Below, piece by piece: positions 43,826 through 52,426 of a stretch of DNA of 64,000 nucleotides. Position numbers and translations under genes: made by a program. This stretch comes from Planctomycetaceae bacterium (lineage in GTDB: Bacteria; Planctomycetota; Phycisphaerae; Phycisphaerales; SM1A02). Below the pieces are notes generated by a model. The model worked only from the letters and a program-made list of their open reading frames with translations, searched no databases and was not told the origin of the DNA. Position 1 is the first letter of the stretch; the number at the start of each line of letters is the position of its first letter. The stretch lies in assembly GCA_027490145.1 (NCBI GenBank), contig JAIXYQ010000015.1, positions 62,001-126,000 on the forward strand, written 5' to 3'.

Positions 43826-44023
43826 CAAGGGGCGTGCTTGGGTCAAGGGTGTGCCCTATGAGGAGGGGGGCGCCGTCGCCGGGTTCCGGTACGCGCCGTT
43901 CCGGGAATCGGACTCTACCAGTCCCGTTCGGCGACATGGGTCATGGCATCGGTGTTCCGGAGATTCCCAACGCATGGTGTGCCGTTGGCGATCATGTCCG
44001 CGGGACGCGGTCGCGTGGTCGCT

Positions 44024-45199
44024 TCATCTGGTGCCGACCATCGGCACCGTCGCGAACGCCCGCCGCGCGTTGCCGTGCCGGAGCATGAAGACGGTCCAGG
44101 GCGTGGCGCCGCGCCCGCGCCAGGCGCGCGCGAGCGCATCAGGATCGACGGCCTTGCCGCGCGTCTTCACGGTGACCTCGCCCGCATCGTGTTCGCGAAG
44201 CCACGCCGCGGCGGCATCGGTACGCCAGGGGATCTCCGCCTCGATGCGGTACCAGCGCCACCACCAGGCGTCCTCGTGCGAGGGAGCGGGCCCATGCGCG
44301 ATGCCGAGCCCCACGGCTGCCTCGGCCAGCCCGAGTCGCGCCGCACATGCACCGGCCAGGCCGCTGCGCTCGAGCGCCGGGTCGGGCACGGCGATGACCG
44401 CTCCGTAATCACCGTCGCGCACGGGCATTGGTTCCGGTGCTCCATGCAGCGATCGGACCTCGTCGCCGCGGAGTGCCGTCGCCGTGCGCTGTCCGGCGTG
44501 GCGCACGCAGTCGCCCCACCAGAGCACCGCCTGCACGAGCGTGCGGTCCTCGCTGATGAACTCGAGCTCGCTGCCATCCGGCGCGCCCTCGATCGGCAGA
44601 TCGATGCCCGGACCGAGTTTCGCACCCCCGCCCGGCGAATCCGACCAGATCCGTTGCAGCACCTCGAGCCCGGGTTCGTAGCCATCGAGCCCGTGGTGGC
44701 GCGCGCCGCGCTCATCGCGCCGTGCGGGATCGATGTGCACGAGCCGTCCCCGCACATCGACATCGCGCACATCGCCCACCTGGACCGGCACGCCCGCGTT
44801 GCGCGCGGCCATCCAGGCGCGCACCGGGTCACGATCGACGCCGGTCACCGTCGTGGCGCGCGCGATCGCCATCAGGTCGCCGCCGATCCCGGTGCAGAGG
44901 TCGATGGTCTCGCGACCCAGGAACCGCCGGGACTTCCACGCCGCCACGCGCCCGCTGCTGGCTTGCTCGATGCCGTGGCCATCGCACCACAGTCCGGCCG
45001 CATCGGGGAACTTGGCCGTCGCGCGCTGCCGTGCCTGGGCGAGTTCGAGCGCCGCGCGCACCGCGTCGGCACTGCCGAGCCTGCGCAGGGCCGCGACCGC
45101 CGCGGGCGTGGTGGCTCCGACTGATGCCGCCGCATCGCGCAGCGCGCGACCCTCATCGCTCGCCAGCCACTGCCAGGCCTCGAGCGGTGCGCCGCTCAT
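44024..45199 (-). CDS. SAM-dependent methyltransferase with THUMP-like C-terminus
   Basis: The 391-aa protein has a central class I methyltransferase fold: IDLCTGIGGDLMAIARATTVTGVDRDP (motif I and acidic loop), VQVGDVRDVDV and LVHIDPARRDERG (DPAR at the motif IV position). The C-terminal domain (about 290-391) resembles the THUMP-like module found with this family. Members are thought to modify RNA or belong to the guanine-N2 methyltransferase group; the substrate is unknown. The start overlaps the RNase H gene's stop by 4 bp. Confidence 0.8.
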   Translation of the reverse strand: MSGAPLEAWQWLASDEGRALRDAAASVGATTPAAVAALRRLGSADAVRAALELAQARQRATAKFPDAAGLWCDGHGIEQASSGRVAAWKSRRFLGRETIDLCTGIGGDLMAIARATTVTGVDRDPVRAWMAARNAGVPVQVGDVRDVDVRGRLVHIDPARRDERGARHHGLDGYEPGLEVLQRIWSDSPGGGAKLGPGIDLPIEGAPDGSELEFISEDRTLVQAVLWWGDCVRHAGQRTATALRGDEVRSLHGAPEPMPVRDGDYGAVIAVPDPALERSGLAGACAARLGLAEAAVGLGIAHGPAPSHEDAWWWRWYRIEAEIPWRTDAAAAWLREHDAGEVTVKTRGKAVDPDALARAWRGRGATPWTVFMLRHGNARRAFATVPMVGTR

Positions 45200-46119
45200 T
45201 TGCGCCCGAAGTCCGCCGGGTTCTCACCGACCACCGGCGTATCCCACAGCCGGACGATGCGCCGCAGCCGCGCGCATGCCGGCGTGGTGATCCAGACCCG
45301 CGCCTCGCGGACGAGTGCGGCGAAGCCTGGATCGCAATCGCCGTCGACATCCAGCGTGGTCTTGACGATGCCCTTCGTCACCCAGCTGATCGCGGTGCGC
45401 GAGTCGCTGAAGAGTTCGCTGGCCGCCAAGGTGCCGGACTCGATCCTGCGCAACGCCTCGATGATCGCCAGGAACTCGCCGAGGTTGTTGTGCCCTCGAG
45501 CGTGACGGGCACTGCGGAAGACCTCCGTCCAACCACCCGCGGCGTTGCGCTGCATCCCGCGCCATTCGGTCGGTCCGATGAGCCGCGCACCGAACTTGCT
45601 GCAATCGACGACCAGCGATGCGCCCGCGACGGCTGGTCCCGCGGGCCCCGTCGTCGTCGATGGACCGCCGTCCGGACGCCGCGAGCCGTCGTCGGCAGCG
45701 CGCGCGGGCGTCGACGCGGAGCGCGGTCCGTCGTTCGCCGCCGATCGAGGACCGCCCGACGATGGGCCCACGGTGGCGCCGCCTGCTTCGCGCGCCGCAC
45801 GCGTGAGTGGCAGCGCACGCATCGTGGGCGCGGGTGATCCGCCGGAGGGCGGTGCGGCGTCGGTCGATCCGCCCTCCAGGATCACGCGCATGGCGGTCGC
45901 GGCGGGTCCCTGCGGCACCACGCTCGTGCGCCCCTTCCCATTGACGTGCACCTGCAACTTGCTGGCGCGTCCGTCCGGTGGATCGATGGCGATGTCGTAG
46001 CGCCCCCAGGTGCCCTCGTCGAGCAGGCGCGGCGTGCCGAACAGGAACCCTCGCGGCTCCAGCAGGGCACGCGCACGCGCGAGGGCGTCATCGAGCAGGC
46101 TGATCGTGCGCGCATCCAT
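45196..46119 (-). CDS. RNase HI-like protein with N-terminal extra domain
   Basis: Residues 1-80 form a small alpha/beta domain of unknown family. Residues 80-165 are a Pro/Ala/Gly/Ser-rich linker. Residues 165-307 are a ribonuclease H domain: ASLVVDCSKFGARLIG (first Asp), NNLGEFLAIIEALRRIE (Glu), SELFSDSRTAISWVTKG (Asp) and a terminal NPADFGRK (last Asp). All four catalytic acids are in place, so RNA-DNA hybrid cleavage is likely. It is the middle gene of a three-gene run with the DUF1080 protein and the methyltransferase. Confidence 0.82.
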   Translation of the reverse strand: MDARTISLLDDALARARALLEPRGFLFGTPRLLDEGTWGRYDIAIDPPDGRASKLQVHVNGKGRTSVVPQGPAATAMRVILEGGSTDAAPPSGGSPAPTMRALPLTRAAREAGGATVGPSSGGPRSAANDGPRSASTPARAADDGSRRPDGGPSTTTGPAGPAVAGASLVVDCSKFGARLIGPTEWRGMQRNAAGGWTEVFRSARHARGHNNLGEFLAIIEALRRIESGTLAASELFSDSRTAISWVTKGIVKTTLDVDGDCDPGFAALVREARVWITTPACARLRRIVRLWDTPVVGENPADFGRK

Positions 46120-46131
46120 GCGCCGTGGCCC

Positions 46132-46827
46132 TCACTTGAGTTCCTTGATCTCGATCGCACGGAACCAGACCGGATCGCCGTGGCCGCAGAAGTGGATGTG
46201 GCCGCTCGCACGCTTCAGCCCCGGATGATCACGACCGTCAGCCGTTCCGCCGCGCGACGCCTCGGCCACGTCGGCATCCACCACCACGTGTCCGTTGAGC
46301 TTGACGGTGATGTGCGAACCCTTGGCGATGATCTCTTCCTCGTTCCACTCGCCGACGGGCTTCAGGTGGCCGCGGCGCGCGGGCACCACGCCGTACACGC
46401 TGCAGCAGAACTGCCAGTCCTTCAGGTCCTTCCACTTGGCGGCGGTGTCGTCGAGGACCTGGATCTCCATCCCCTCGAAGGCCGCATCGCCATCCTTGGG
46501 GGCGCGGATCCCGATGCCGTTGTTGCTGCCGGGCGCGAGCTTGAACTGCAGCTTCAGGTGGAAGTCGCCGTACTCGCCCACCGAATGGAGGTTGCGCCCG
46601 GCGGGCGTGCACTTGATCGCGCCGTCCTCGACCACGTAGCCCTGGGTGTCGCCTCCCCAGCCGGCCAGCGTGCGGCCGTCGAACAGGCTGGTGAAGCCAT
46701 CGGTGGCTGCCGTACCGGCTGGTGCAGTCGGCGCCTTCGGTGCTGTCGGCGCGGGGGCTTGGCTCATGGCGCACATGCCGAATGCGGCGGACGAGGCAAC
46801 GACGAGGCACGCGATGCATCGGATCAT
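46132..46827 (-). CDS. exported DUF1080 (3-keto-disaccharide hydrolase-like) protein
   Basis: A signal peptide (MIRCIACLVVASSAAFGMCAMS) and an Ala/Pro linker precede a concanavalin-like beta-sandwich with the family's DGFTSLFDGRTLAGWGG, YGDFHLKLQFKLAPGSNNGIGIRAPKDGDAAFEGMEIQVLDD and the final GHIHFCGHGDPVWFRAIEIKEL. Family members bind or hydrolyse sugars; planctomycetes have large sets of them. 231 aa. It is divergent from a sorbosone dehydrogenase-like gene with only 32 bp between the starts. Confidence 0.9.
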   Translation of the reverse strand: MIRCIACLVVASSAAFGMCAMSQAPAPTAPKAPTAPAGTAATDGFTSLFDGRTLAGWGGDTQGYVVEDGAIKCTPAGRNLHSVGEYGDFHLKLQFKLAPGSNNGIGIRAPKDGDAAFEGMEIQVLDDTAAKWKDLKDWQFCCSVYGVVPARRGHLKPVGEWNEEEIIAKGSHITVKLNGHVVVDADVAEASRGGTADGRDHPGLKRASGHIHFCGHGDPVWFRAIEIKELK

Positions 46828-46833
46828 GCAAGA

Positions 46834-46850
46834 AGCCTACCGCCTATCCT
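46834..46850. promoter_or_regulatory. divergent leaderless promoters 5 bp apart
   Basis: TAGGCT on the minus strand (46834-46839) lies 6 nt from ATG 46827; TATCCT on the plus strand (46845-46850) lies 9 nt from ATG 46860. Both -10 boxes fit in a 32-bp gap. Confidence 0.55.
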
Positions 46851-46859
46851 TCGCCCATC

Positions 46860-48077
46860 ATGCTGTCTTCACTGCTGATCGTCGTTGGCCTCGCCATGAT
46901 GCCCCAGGATCCCGCCGCCGCACCGGCCGCCGCACCCTCGACCGCGAGCGCCGCGACGTCGGACATCCCGAAAATCGGTGCAACGCGCATCTGGAAGGAC
47001 GCCAAACTCCGTCGGCCGATCCAGCTCGTGCAGCGGCCGGACAACAACGATCTCGTCTACATCGCCGAGCAGTCGGGGCGAGTCGTCGAACTCGATCGCA
47101 GCAAGGATCCCATCACGACGACGACCTGGCTGGACTACCGCGACCCGGTGAATGACCAGTTCAACGAGCAAGGCCTGCTGTCGATGGCCTTCCACCCCAA
47201 GTTCGCCACGGATCGCCGGGTGTTCCTGTACTACTCGGCCGATGCGCCCATGCGCGAGGTGCTCGCCAGCATGAAGGTGGGAGACGATGGCAAGCCCGAT
47301 CCCACGACCGCCACGATCATCCTCGAGCAGCCGAGCTTCGAGTGGAACCACAACGGCGGCACCGTCCTCTTCGGTCCAGACGGCATGCTGTACCTGTCGT
47401 TCGGGGACGGCGGCAGCGGCAACGACCCGTGGGGCCACGGCCAGGACATGAGCACCTGGCTGGCCAAGGTCATCCGCATCGACGTCGATCGCGTCGAGCC
47501 CGGACGGACCTACGCCGTGCCGACCGACAATCCGTTCGTCGGCCAGGCCGGCATCAAGCCAGAGATCTGGGCCAGCGGCCTGCGCAACGTGTGGCGCATG
47601 AGCTTCGATCGCTCCACGGGCGACCTGTGGGGAGGCGACGTCGGCCAGAACAAGTGGGAAGAGATCGACCTGATCCGGAAGGGGAAGAACTACGGATGGC
47701 GGCCGCGTGAGGGGCGGCACGCCACGCGGGGCGTGAAGGATGCGAGCGACGATGCCTCGCGTTTCGCGGAGCCCGTTGCCGAGTACGACCACAGCGAGGG
47801 GATCAGCGTGACCGGCGGATTCGTCTACCGTGGCACGAAGTACCCGTCGATGCAGGGCATCTACCTGTATGGCGACTACCAGTTCGGCACCGTCTGGGGG
47901 CTTCGCTACGACACGAAGGCCGACACGCTGACCGCCGGTCCAGAGCGGCTCTTCCGCAAGCGGTTCTGCATCGCGAGTTTCGCCGAACTCAACGACGGCA
48001 CGCTCCTGATGTGCTGCACCGAAGGCGGTGCCGACGGCCCAGGCTCGATCTACCAGATCGCCCCGGTCGATGACTGA
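46860..48077 (+). CDS. glucose/sorbosone dehydrogenase-like (GSDH) exported protein
   Basis: The 405-aa protein starts with a short signal (MLSSLLIVVGLAMM) and an Ala/Pro linker. It then shows the PQQ-type six-bladed propeller of the GSDH family: RPIQLVQRPDNNDLVYIAEQSGRV, NEQGLLSMAFHPKF, HNGGTVLFGPDGMLYLSFGDGG, LRNVWRMSFDRSTGDLWGGDVGQNKWEEIDLI and NYGWRPREG. The substrate may be a sugar or polyol; PQQ use is family knowledge. It may share control with the divergent sugar-binding DUF1080 gene. Confidence 0.9.
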   Translation: MLSSLLIVVGLAMMPQDPAAAPAAAPSTASAATSDIPKIGATRIWKDAKLRRPIQLVQRPDNNDLVYIAEQSGRVVELDRSKDPITTTTWLDYRDPVNDQFNEQGLLSMAFHPKFATDRRVFLYYSADAPMREVLASMKVGDDGKPDPTTATIILEQPSFEWNHNGGTVLFGPDGMLYLSFGDGGSGNDPWGHGQDMSTWLAKVIRIDVDRVEPGRTYAVPTDNPFVGQAGIKPEIWASGLRNVWRMSFDRSTGDLWGGDVGQNKWEEIDLIRKGKNYGWRPREGRHATRGVKDASDDASRFAEPVAEYDHSEGISVTGGFVYRGTKYPSMQGIYLYGDYQFGTVWGLRYDTKADTLTAGPERLFRKRFCIASFAELNDGTLLMCCTEGGADGPGSIYQIAPVDD

Positions 48078-48305
48078 TATAAGCCCATTGATGGCAAGTA
48101 CTTAAGTCAATCTTGGTCCTCTTCGGCTGCCCCCTGGCAGCGAAACGTGGCGGAACCGAGGTGGCTGTCCCGCATCGGCCGGGAGCATCTGGGCGAACAA
48201 AGTCGGTCTTTCCGCCTGCTCCTGTTCCGTACCAGCCTGCTTCGAGGCAATTCCCTGTGCCCAGGCCCATTCGGAGTCCGGGCGTGTCCACCTAGGATCC
48301 AGACC
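48078..48305. other. intergenic gap between GSDH gene and EF-hand protein
   Basis: This 228-bp stretch has a short AT-rich start and no convincing gene. Its right end holds the TAGGAT of the next gene. Confidence 0.4.
48293..48298 (+). promoter_or_regulatory. TAGGAT -10-like hexamer, 7 nt before ATG 48306
   Basis: Fixes the start over an upstream in-frame extension. Confidence 0.5.
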
Positions 48306-50153
48306 ATGACCAGCTCGACCATCGTCCGACTCTGCGCCCTTGCGCTCACCGCGTCCATCACGCTCCTGAACGATGTCGTCATCGCCATTCCGCAGGATGC
48401 GCCGGGTGGCCAGCAGGGCGGCGGGCAAGGCGACGGGCAGGGCGGCGGGCAGCGTCGGCGTCGCGACCAGCAGGCAGGCCAAGGCCAGCAGGACGGCGGT
48501 CAGGTCGCGCCGGGCCAGGGCGAAGGCCAACGCGGTGGTGGCGGCGGCGGCGGTCGTGGTGGCTTCGGTGGCGGCGGCATGGGGCGCATGGGTGGCATGG
48601 GCGGCCTGATGCGCCAGTTCACCAGCCGCATGGAGCCCGACTTCATGAAGCGCGACGTGCCGGTGATCCAGGAGCAGCTCAAGCTCGACGATGGCCAGGT
48701 CACCGTGGTCGAGACCTTCATCACCGACTACACCGATGCCTTCGAGCCGCTCGCCGAGGAAACCCGCGCCGTCATGCAGGACTCGATGCGCTCGATCATG
48801 CAGTCCTTCATGGGCGGCGGCATGCAGGAGCGCATGCGCGACCTGTTCGAGGGCGTGCAGAAGGACATGGAGGCGCTGCAGCAGGAGAATGGCGGCGCCG
48901 AGATCGACCCCGAGGTGCGCCGCAAGCTCTTCCAGGAGCGCATGGACAAGCTGCAGCAGGACGTGACCGCTGAGCGCGCCGCCAACGGCCAGGACGCCGA
49001 GCAGCGCCGCATCATGAAGGAGATCGTCGACGCCAGCAATTCGTTCCTCTCGAAGAAGGTCGAGCTGCGCAAGGAACTCGTCGACGGCGTGAAGGGCGTG
49101 CTCCGCCCCGAGCAGCTGGCGAACTGGGAGGCGTTCGAGCGCTTCCTGCGCCGTGAGCGCGCCATGGGCAACGGCATCCTGAGCGCCGAAAGCACCAACC
49201 TGATCTTCGTGCTCGATGACGCCGAGCTCACGCAGGCCGGCATCGATGCGACCAAGCCGATCCTCGACAACTACGAACTCCAGCTCGATGGCGCCCTGAA
49301 GGCCCGCGACGAGTTCCTCGAGTCGAGCGAGCCGCGACTGTTGAAGGCGATGCTCGATGCCAACACGGCCGAGTCGACCCGCATCGTCGACCAGCAGATC
49401 TCCATGCGCAAGGCCGTGCGCGACGTGAACGAACGATTCCGCACCGAGATCACCCAGGCGCTGCCCGCCGAGGACGGCGCAAAGTTCAACCTCGCCGCGC
49501 TCAAGGCTGGGTACCAGCGGACCTACAACACCACGGCCACCCAGAAGATGTTCGAGGAGGCAGGCAAGATCGAGGGCCTCTCGGCCGAGACGCTCGCCGC
49601 GATCACCGACCTCGGCTCGCAGTACGAGCGTGAGCTGATGGCGGTCAACGACCGCATCGTGTCGGCCACCAAGAAGCAGGAAGTCGACCGCACCAAGGAA
49701 GACATGGAACGCGGCCTGTCGATGATGAACGGCACGGGGTCCTGGTCGAACATGATGGGTCGCGGCCGCGGCGGGGACCAGGGCCAGCCTGATCCGGTGC
49801 GTGATGCCTTCGACGACCGCGCCAAGCTCGCCGAGAGCTACCAGTCGCGCCTCAAGGCGCTGCTCACGCCCGAGCAGTTCGAGGCCCTGCCAAAGGGCAA
49901 CGAGCGCGGCGGCCGTGGCGGCATGGGCGGCGGGCCGGGTGGCATGGGCGGAAACTTCGGCAGCGGCAAGATCAGCGAGATGCCGGAACAGTTCCAGGAG
50001 CGCGCCAAGGAGTTCGATGCGAACAAGGACGGCACGCTCGACGAGGCCGAGCGCACCAAGATGTTCGAGGACTTCCGCAACCGCTTCCGCGGCGGTCAGG
50101 GCGGCGGTCAGGGTGGCGGCCAGGGCGGCCGAGCCGGCGACAACGGCGCCTGA
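48306..50153 (+). CDS. exported Gly/Gln-rich protein with EF-hand loop
   Basis: The 615-aa protein has a signal peptide (MTSSTIVRLCALALTASITL), a Gly/Gln/Arg low-complexity region to about residue 105, a long helical middle part rich in Glu, Arg and Met with repeated LxPEQ-type turns (VLRPEQLANWEAFE, LLTPEQFEALP), and one EF-hand-type loop (DANKDGTLDEAE) near 585. It ends in GGGQ repeats. The helical LTPEQ repeats resemble the CpxP/Spy-like LTxxQ class, so an exported chaperone or metal-sensing role is possible but unproven. Confidence 0.75.
   Translation: MTSSTIVRLCALALTASITLLNDVVIAIPQDAPGGQQGGGQGDGQGGGQRRRRDQQAGQGQQDGGQVAPGQGEGQRGGGGGGGRGGFGGGGMGRMGGMGGLMRQFTSRMEPDFMKRDVPVIQEQLKLDDGQVTVVETFITDYTDAFEPLAEETRAVMQDSMRSIMQSFMGGGMQERMRDLFEGVQKDMEALQQENGGAEIDPEVRRKLFQERMDKLQQDVTAERAANGQDAEQRRIMKEIVDASNSFLSKKVELRKELVDGVKGVLRPEQLANWEAFERFLRRERAMGNGILSAESTNLIFVLDDAELTQAGIDATKPILDNYELQLDGALKARDEFLESSEPRLLKAMLDANTAESTRIVDQQISMRKAVRDVNERFRTEITQALPAEDGAKFNLAALKAGYQRTYNTTATQKMFEEAGKIEGLSAETLAAITDLGSQYERELMAVNDRIVSATKKQEVDRTKEDMERGLSMMNGTGSWSNMMGRGRGGDQGQPDPVRDAFDDRAKLAESYQSRLKALLTPEQFEALPKGNERGGRGGMGGGPGGMGGNFGSGKISEMPEQFQERAKEFDANKDGTLDEAERTKMFEDFRNRFRGGQGGGQGGGQGGRAGDNGA
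50091..50126 (+). repeat. three imperfect 12-bp units encoding GGGQ
   Basis: GGCGGTCAGGGC-type units repeat at the 3' end of the EF-hand protein gene and keep the frame. Confidence 0.75.
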
Positions 50154-50192
50154 CCGCAGCACGCCGTCGCACGATCAGCGATACTCCCGTGC

Positions 50193-51017
50193 ATGGACGT
50201 GCACGGACGCTCGTTTCCGGAACGCCTCGCCATCGAGGAAGTGCTGCGTTGGATGCGCGGTGCGTTCCTCAACGACCACCATGGCTTCGGGCATTCCCCG
50301 GATGACTGCTTCCAGCGCGCCTGCGACATCCTGCGCTCGCAGGCCGAGTCGGCGCTGACGCACTGTGCGCTGCGCGGCGGGGGAACCCTCGATCGCGCCG
50401 CCGCCCTCGCCCGCACCAAGGAACTCCTCTCCGAACTCAACCGCGCACGGCCGGCCATCGCGGCGCTGATCATCAGCGATGTGCAGGCGGCCTTCGATCG
50501 CGATCCGGCGGCGAACTGTCCTGACGAGATCCCGATCTGCTACCCGGGCGTGCGGGCCCTGGTGACCCACCGCATCGCGCACGTGCTCTGGCGGCTCGAC
50601 CTGCCCGTGATCCCACGGCTCATGGGTGAGATCGCGCATGCCGAGACCGGCATCGACGTGCATCCGGGCGCCACGATCGGCCCCGGGTGCTTCATCGATC
50701 ACGGCACCGGTGTCGTGATCGGCGAGACCACCGTGATCGGCGGCCAGTGCACGATCTATCAGGGCGTCACGCTCGGCGCGTTGCGCTTTCCGACGGATGA
50801 CGCGGGTCGCGTGGTCAAGGGCCAGCGCCGGCACCCGACGCTCGAGGACGGCGTGACCGTCTACGCCAACGCCACCATCCTCGGTGGTGCAACGGTGATC
50901 GGAGCCGGCAGCACGATCGCCGGCGGCGTCTTCGTGACCGAGAGCGTGCCGGCCGGCAGCGTGGTGCATGCCGCGAAGCTCGATGTGACGGTGAAGCCTC
51001 GGCGGTCCGCGCCGTGA
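50193..51017 (+). CDS. cysE: serine O-acetyltransferase
   Basis: It acetylates L-serine to O-acetyl-serine, the first step of cysteine synthesis. The 274-aa enzyme has an N-terminal helical domain and a left-handed beta-helix of hexapeptide repeats with ETGIDVHPGATIGPGCFIDHGTGVVIGE (catalytic His in DHGTG) and GQCTIYQGVTLGA, as in CysE/EpsC. The C-terminus ends in the usual flexible tail. A GATACT lies 7 nt before the ATG. The AmpG-like gene overlaps its end as GTGA. Confidence 0.92.
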   Translation: MDVHGRSFPERLAIEEVLRWMRGAFLNDHHGFGHSPDDCFQRACDILRSQAESALTHCALRGGGTLDRAAALARTKELLSELNRARPAIAALIISDVQAAFDRDPAANCPDEIPICYPGVRALVTHRIAHVLWRLDLPVIPRLMGEIAHAETGIDVHPGATIGPGCFIDHGTGVVIGETTVIGGQCTIYQGVTLGALRFPTDDAGRVVKGQRRHPTLEDGVTVYANATILGGATVIGAGSTIAGGVFVTESVPAGSVVHAAKLDVTVKPRRSAP

Positions 51018-52426
51018 GCGACGGAGCGCACCCGCCGCGCGTCGCCGCAGGGGATGAGCCTGCTCCCGGCAGCGACGAGCGGCAGGCCTCGACCGCGCCG
51101 GCACCGTGGGCAGCCATCGCCAGCAGCGCGTTCATGTCGGGCCTCGCCTACACGGTGGTCAACGACGGCGTGTCGGCGTGGTTGGCTGCCCGACAGGTCA
51201 CACCGGTCGTGATCGGGCTCTTTGCACTGTGCTCCCTGCCCTATGGACTCAAGTGGATCTGGGCCCCGTTGCTCGATCGCTTCCATGCACCGCTGATCGG
51301 TCGCGGCCGTCGTCGGGTGGGGTGGCTCATGCTGCTCGGCGCCCTCAGTGCCGCGCTGCTCGTGGCGGCCGGCATCGCGGGCCCTCATGGGCCGATCGTG
51401 CCCGCCGACGCCGCCGTCGCATCGGATGCCGGATGGCTGGAACGGCAAGCGGCAGCGCTGAGGGAACTCTCGCGTGGGGGGCTCTGGGGCTTCGCGCTCA
51501 TCGTGTTCGCACTCAGTCTTGCGTCGGCGAGCCTCGATGTCGTGGTCGATGCGTTCCGCACCGATTCGGTCTCGCGCGCGCAACTGGGCCGGGCAGCGAG
51601 CGTGTTCGTGGCGTGCTTCCGCATCGCGAGCCTCGTGGGGGGCGCGGGAGCGCTGTTGGTGGCTGCGCGCCTCGGCTGGCAGGCCGCCTTCATCCTCGCA
51701 GCGGTCGTCATGGGTGTGGCCACGATCTCCGTCGCCTTCGCACCCGAACCGCACGGCGGCGAGCCCGCCTCCTTCCTCGATGCGGTGCTCGGCCCGCTCC
51801 GGACCTTCGCGCGGCAGTGGGGCATCACCGCCATCGCCCTCGCCGCCTTCGTCCTCATGTTCCGTCTGCCGGACCTGGTGGGCAACCGCATGGTCGGCCC
51901 CTTCCTGATCCAGGAGCTCGGGTTCACGCTCGACGAGATCGCCTGGATCCGCCAGTTCCTGGGCTTCGGCTTCACGATCGTGGGCGCCGCGCTGGGCGGC
52001 GTGGTGATCTCGAGGCTCGGGATCGCCCGCAGCATGCTGCTCTTCGGCGTGCTGCAGGCGGCGAGCAACCTCGGGTGGGTCTGGCTCGATCACGCCGGCA
52101 AGGACCGCGTCGTGCTGCTCGCCGCGGTGGCCGTCGAGAATGCATGCAACGGCATGGTCGGCACGGTCTTCGTGGCGTTCCTGATGAGCCTGTGTGACCA
52201 TCGATACAGCGCCGCGCAGTACGCGATCCTGACTGGCCTGATGTTCCTGGCGTCGAGCCTGGTCGGTGCGTTCAGTGGATCGCTGCTGGCCGAGTGCCAG
52301 CGGCTGCCGGGCATGCTCGGCGGTTACTCCGGCTTCTTCATCGCCACGATCGCCATGGGCGTACCGGGCATCGCGATGGTGCCGTGGATCACTCGGAAGG
52401 CGGCGGCGCGTCCAGGCGCGGCGTGA
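51014..52426 (+). CDS. AmpG-like MFS permease
   Basis: The 470-aa protein has 12 or so hydrophobic segments. The first motif stretch LAYTVVNDGVSAWLAARQVTPVVIGLFALCSLPYGLKWIWAPLLDRF is the signature of the AmpG/PAT group that imports muropeptides or acetyl-CoA. It also has SLASASLDVVVDAFRTDSV. The substrate is unknown; a cell-wall recycling role fits but no other recycling gene is near. Translationally coupled to cysE. The 3' end overlaps the converging SWIM gene by 38 bp. Confidence 0.82.
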   Translation: MSDGAHPPRVAAGDEPAPGSDERQASTAPAPWAAIASSAFMSGLAYTVVNDGVSAWLAARQVTPVVIGLFALCSLPYGLKWIWAPLLDRFHAPLIGRGRRRVGWLMLLGALSAALLVAAGIAGPHGPIVPADAAVASDAGWLERQAAALRELSRGGLWGFALIVFALSLASASLDVVVDAFRTDSVSRAQLGRAASVFVACFRIASLVGGAGALLVAARLGWQAAFILAAVVMGVATISVAFAPEPHGGEPASFLDAVLGPLRTFARQWGITAIALAAFVLMFRLPDLVGNRMVGPFLIQELGFTLDEIAWIRQFLGFGFTIVGAALGGVVISRLGIARSMLLFGVLQAASNLGWVWLDHAGKDRVVLLAAVAVENACNGMVGTVFVAFLMSLCDHRYSAAQYAILTGLMFLASSLVGAFSGSLLAECQRLPGMLGGYSGFFIATIAMGVPGIAMVPWITRKAAARPGAA

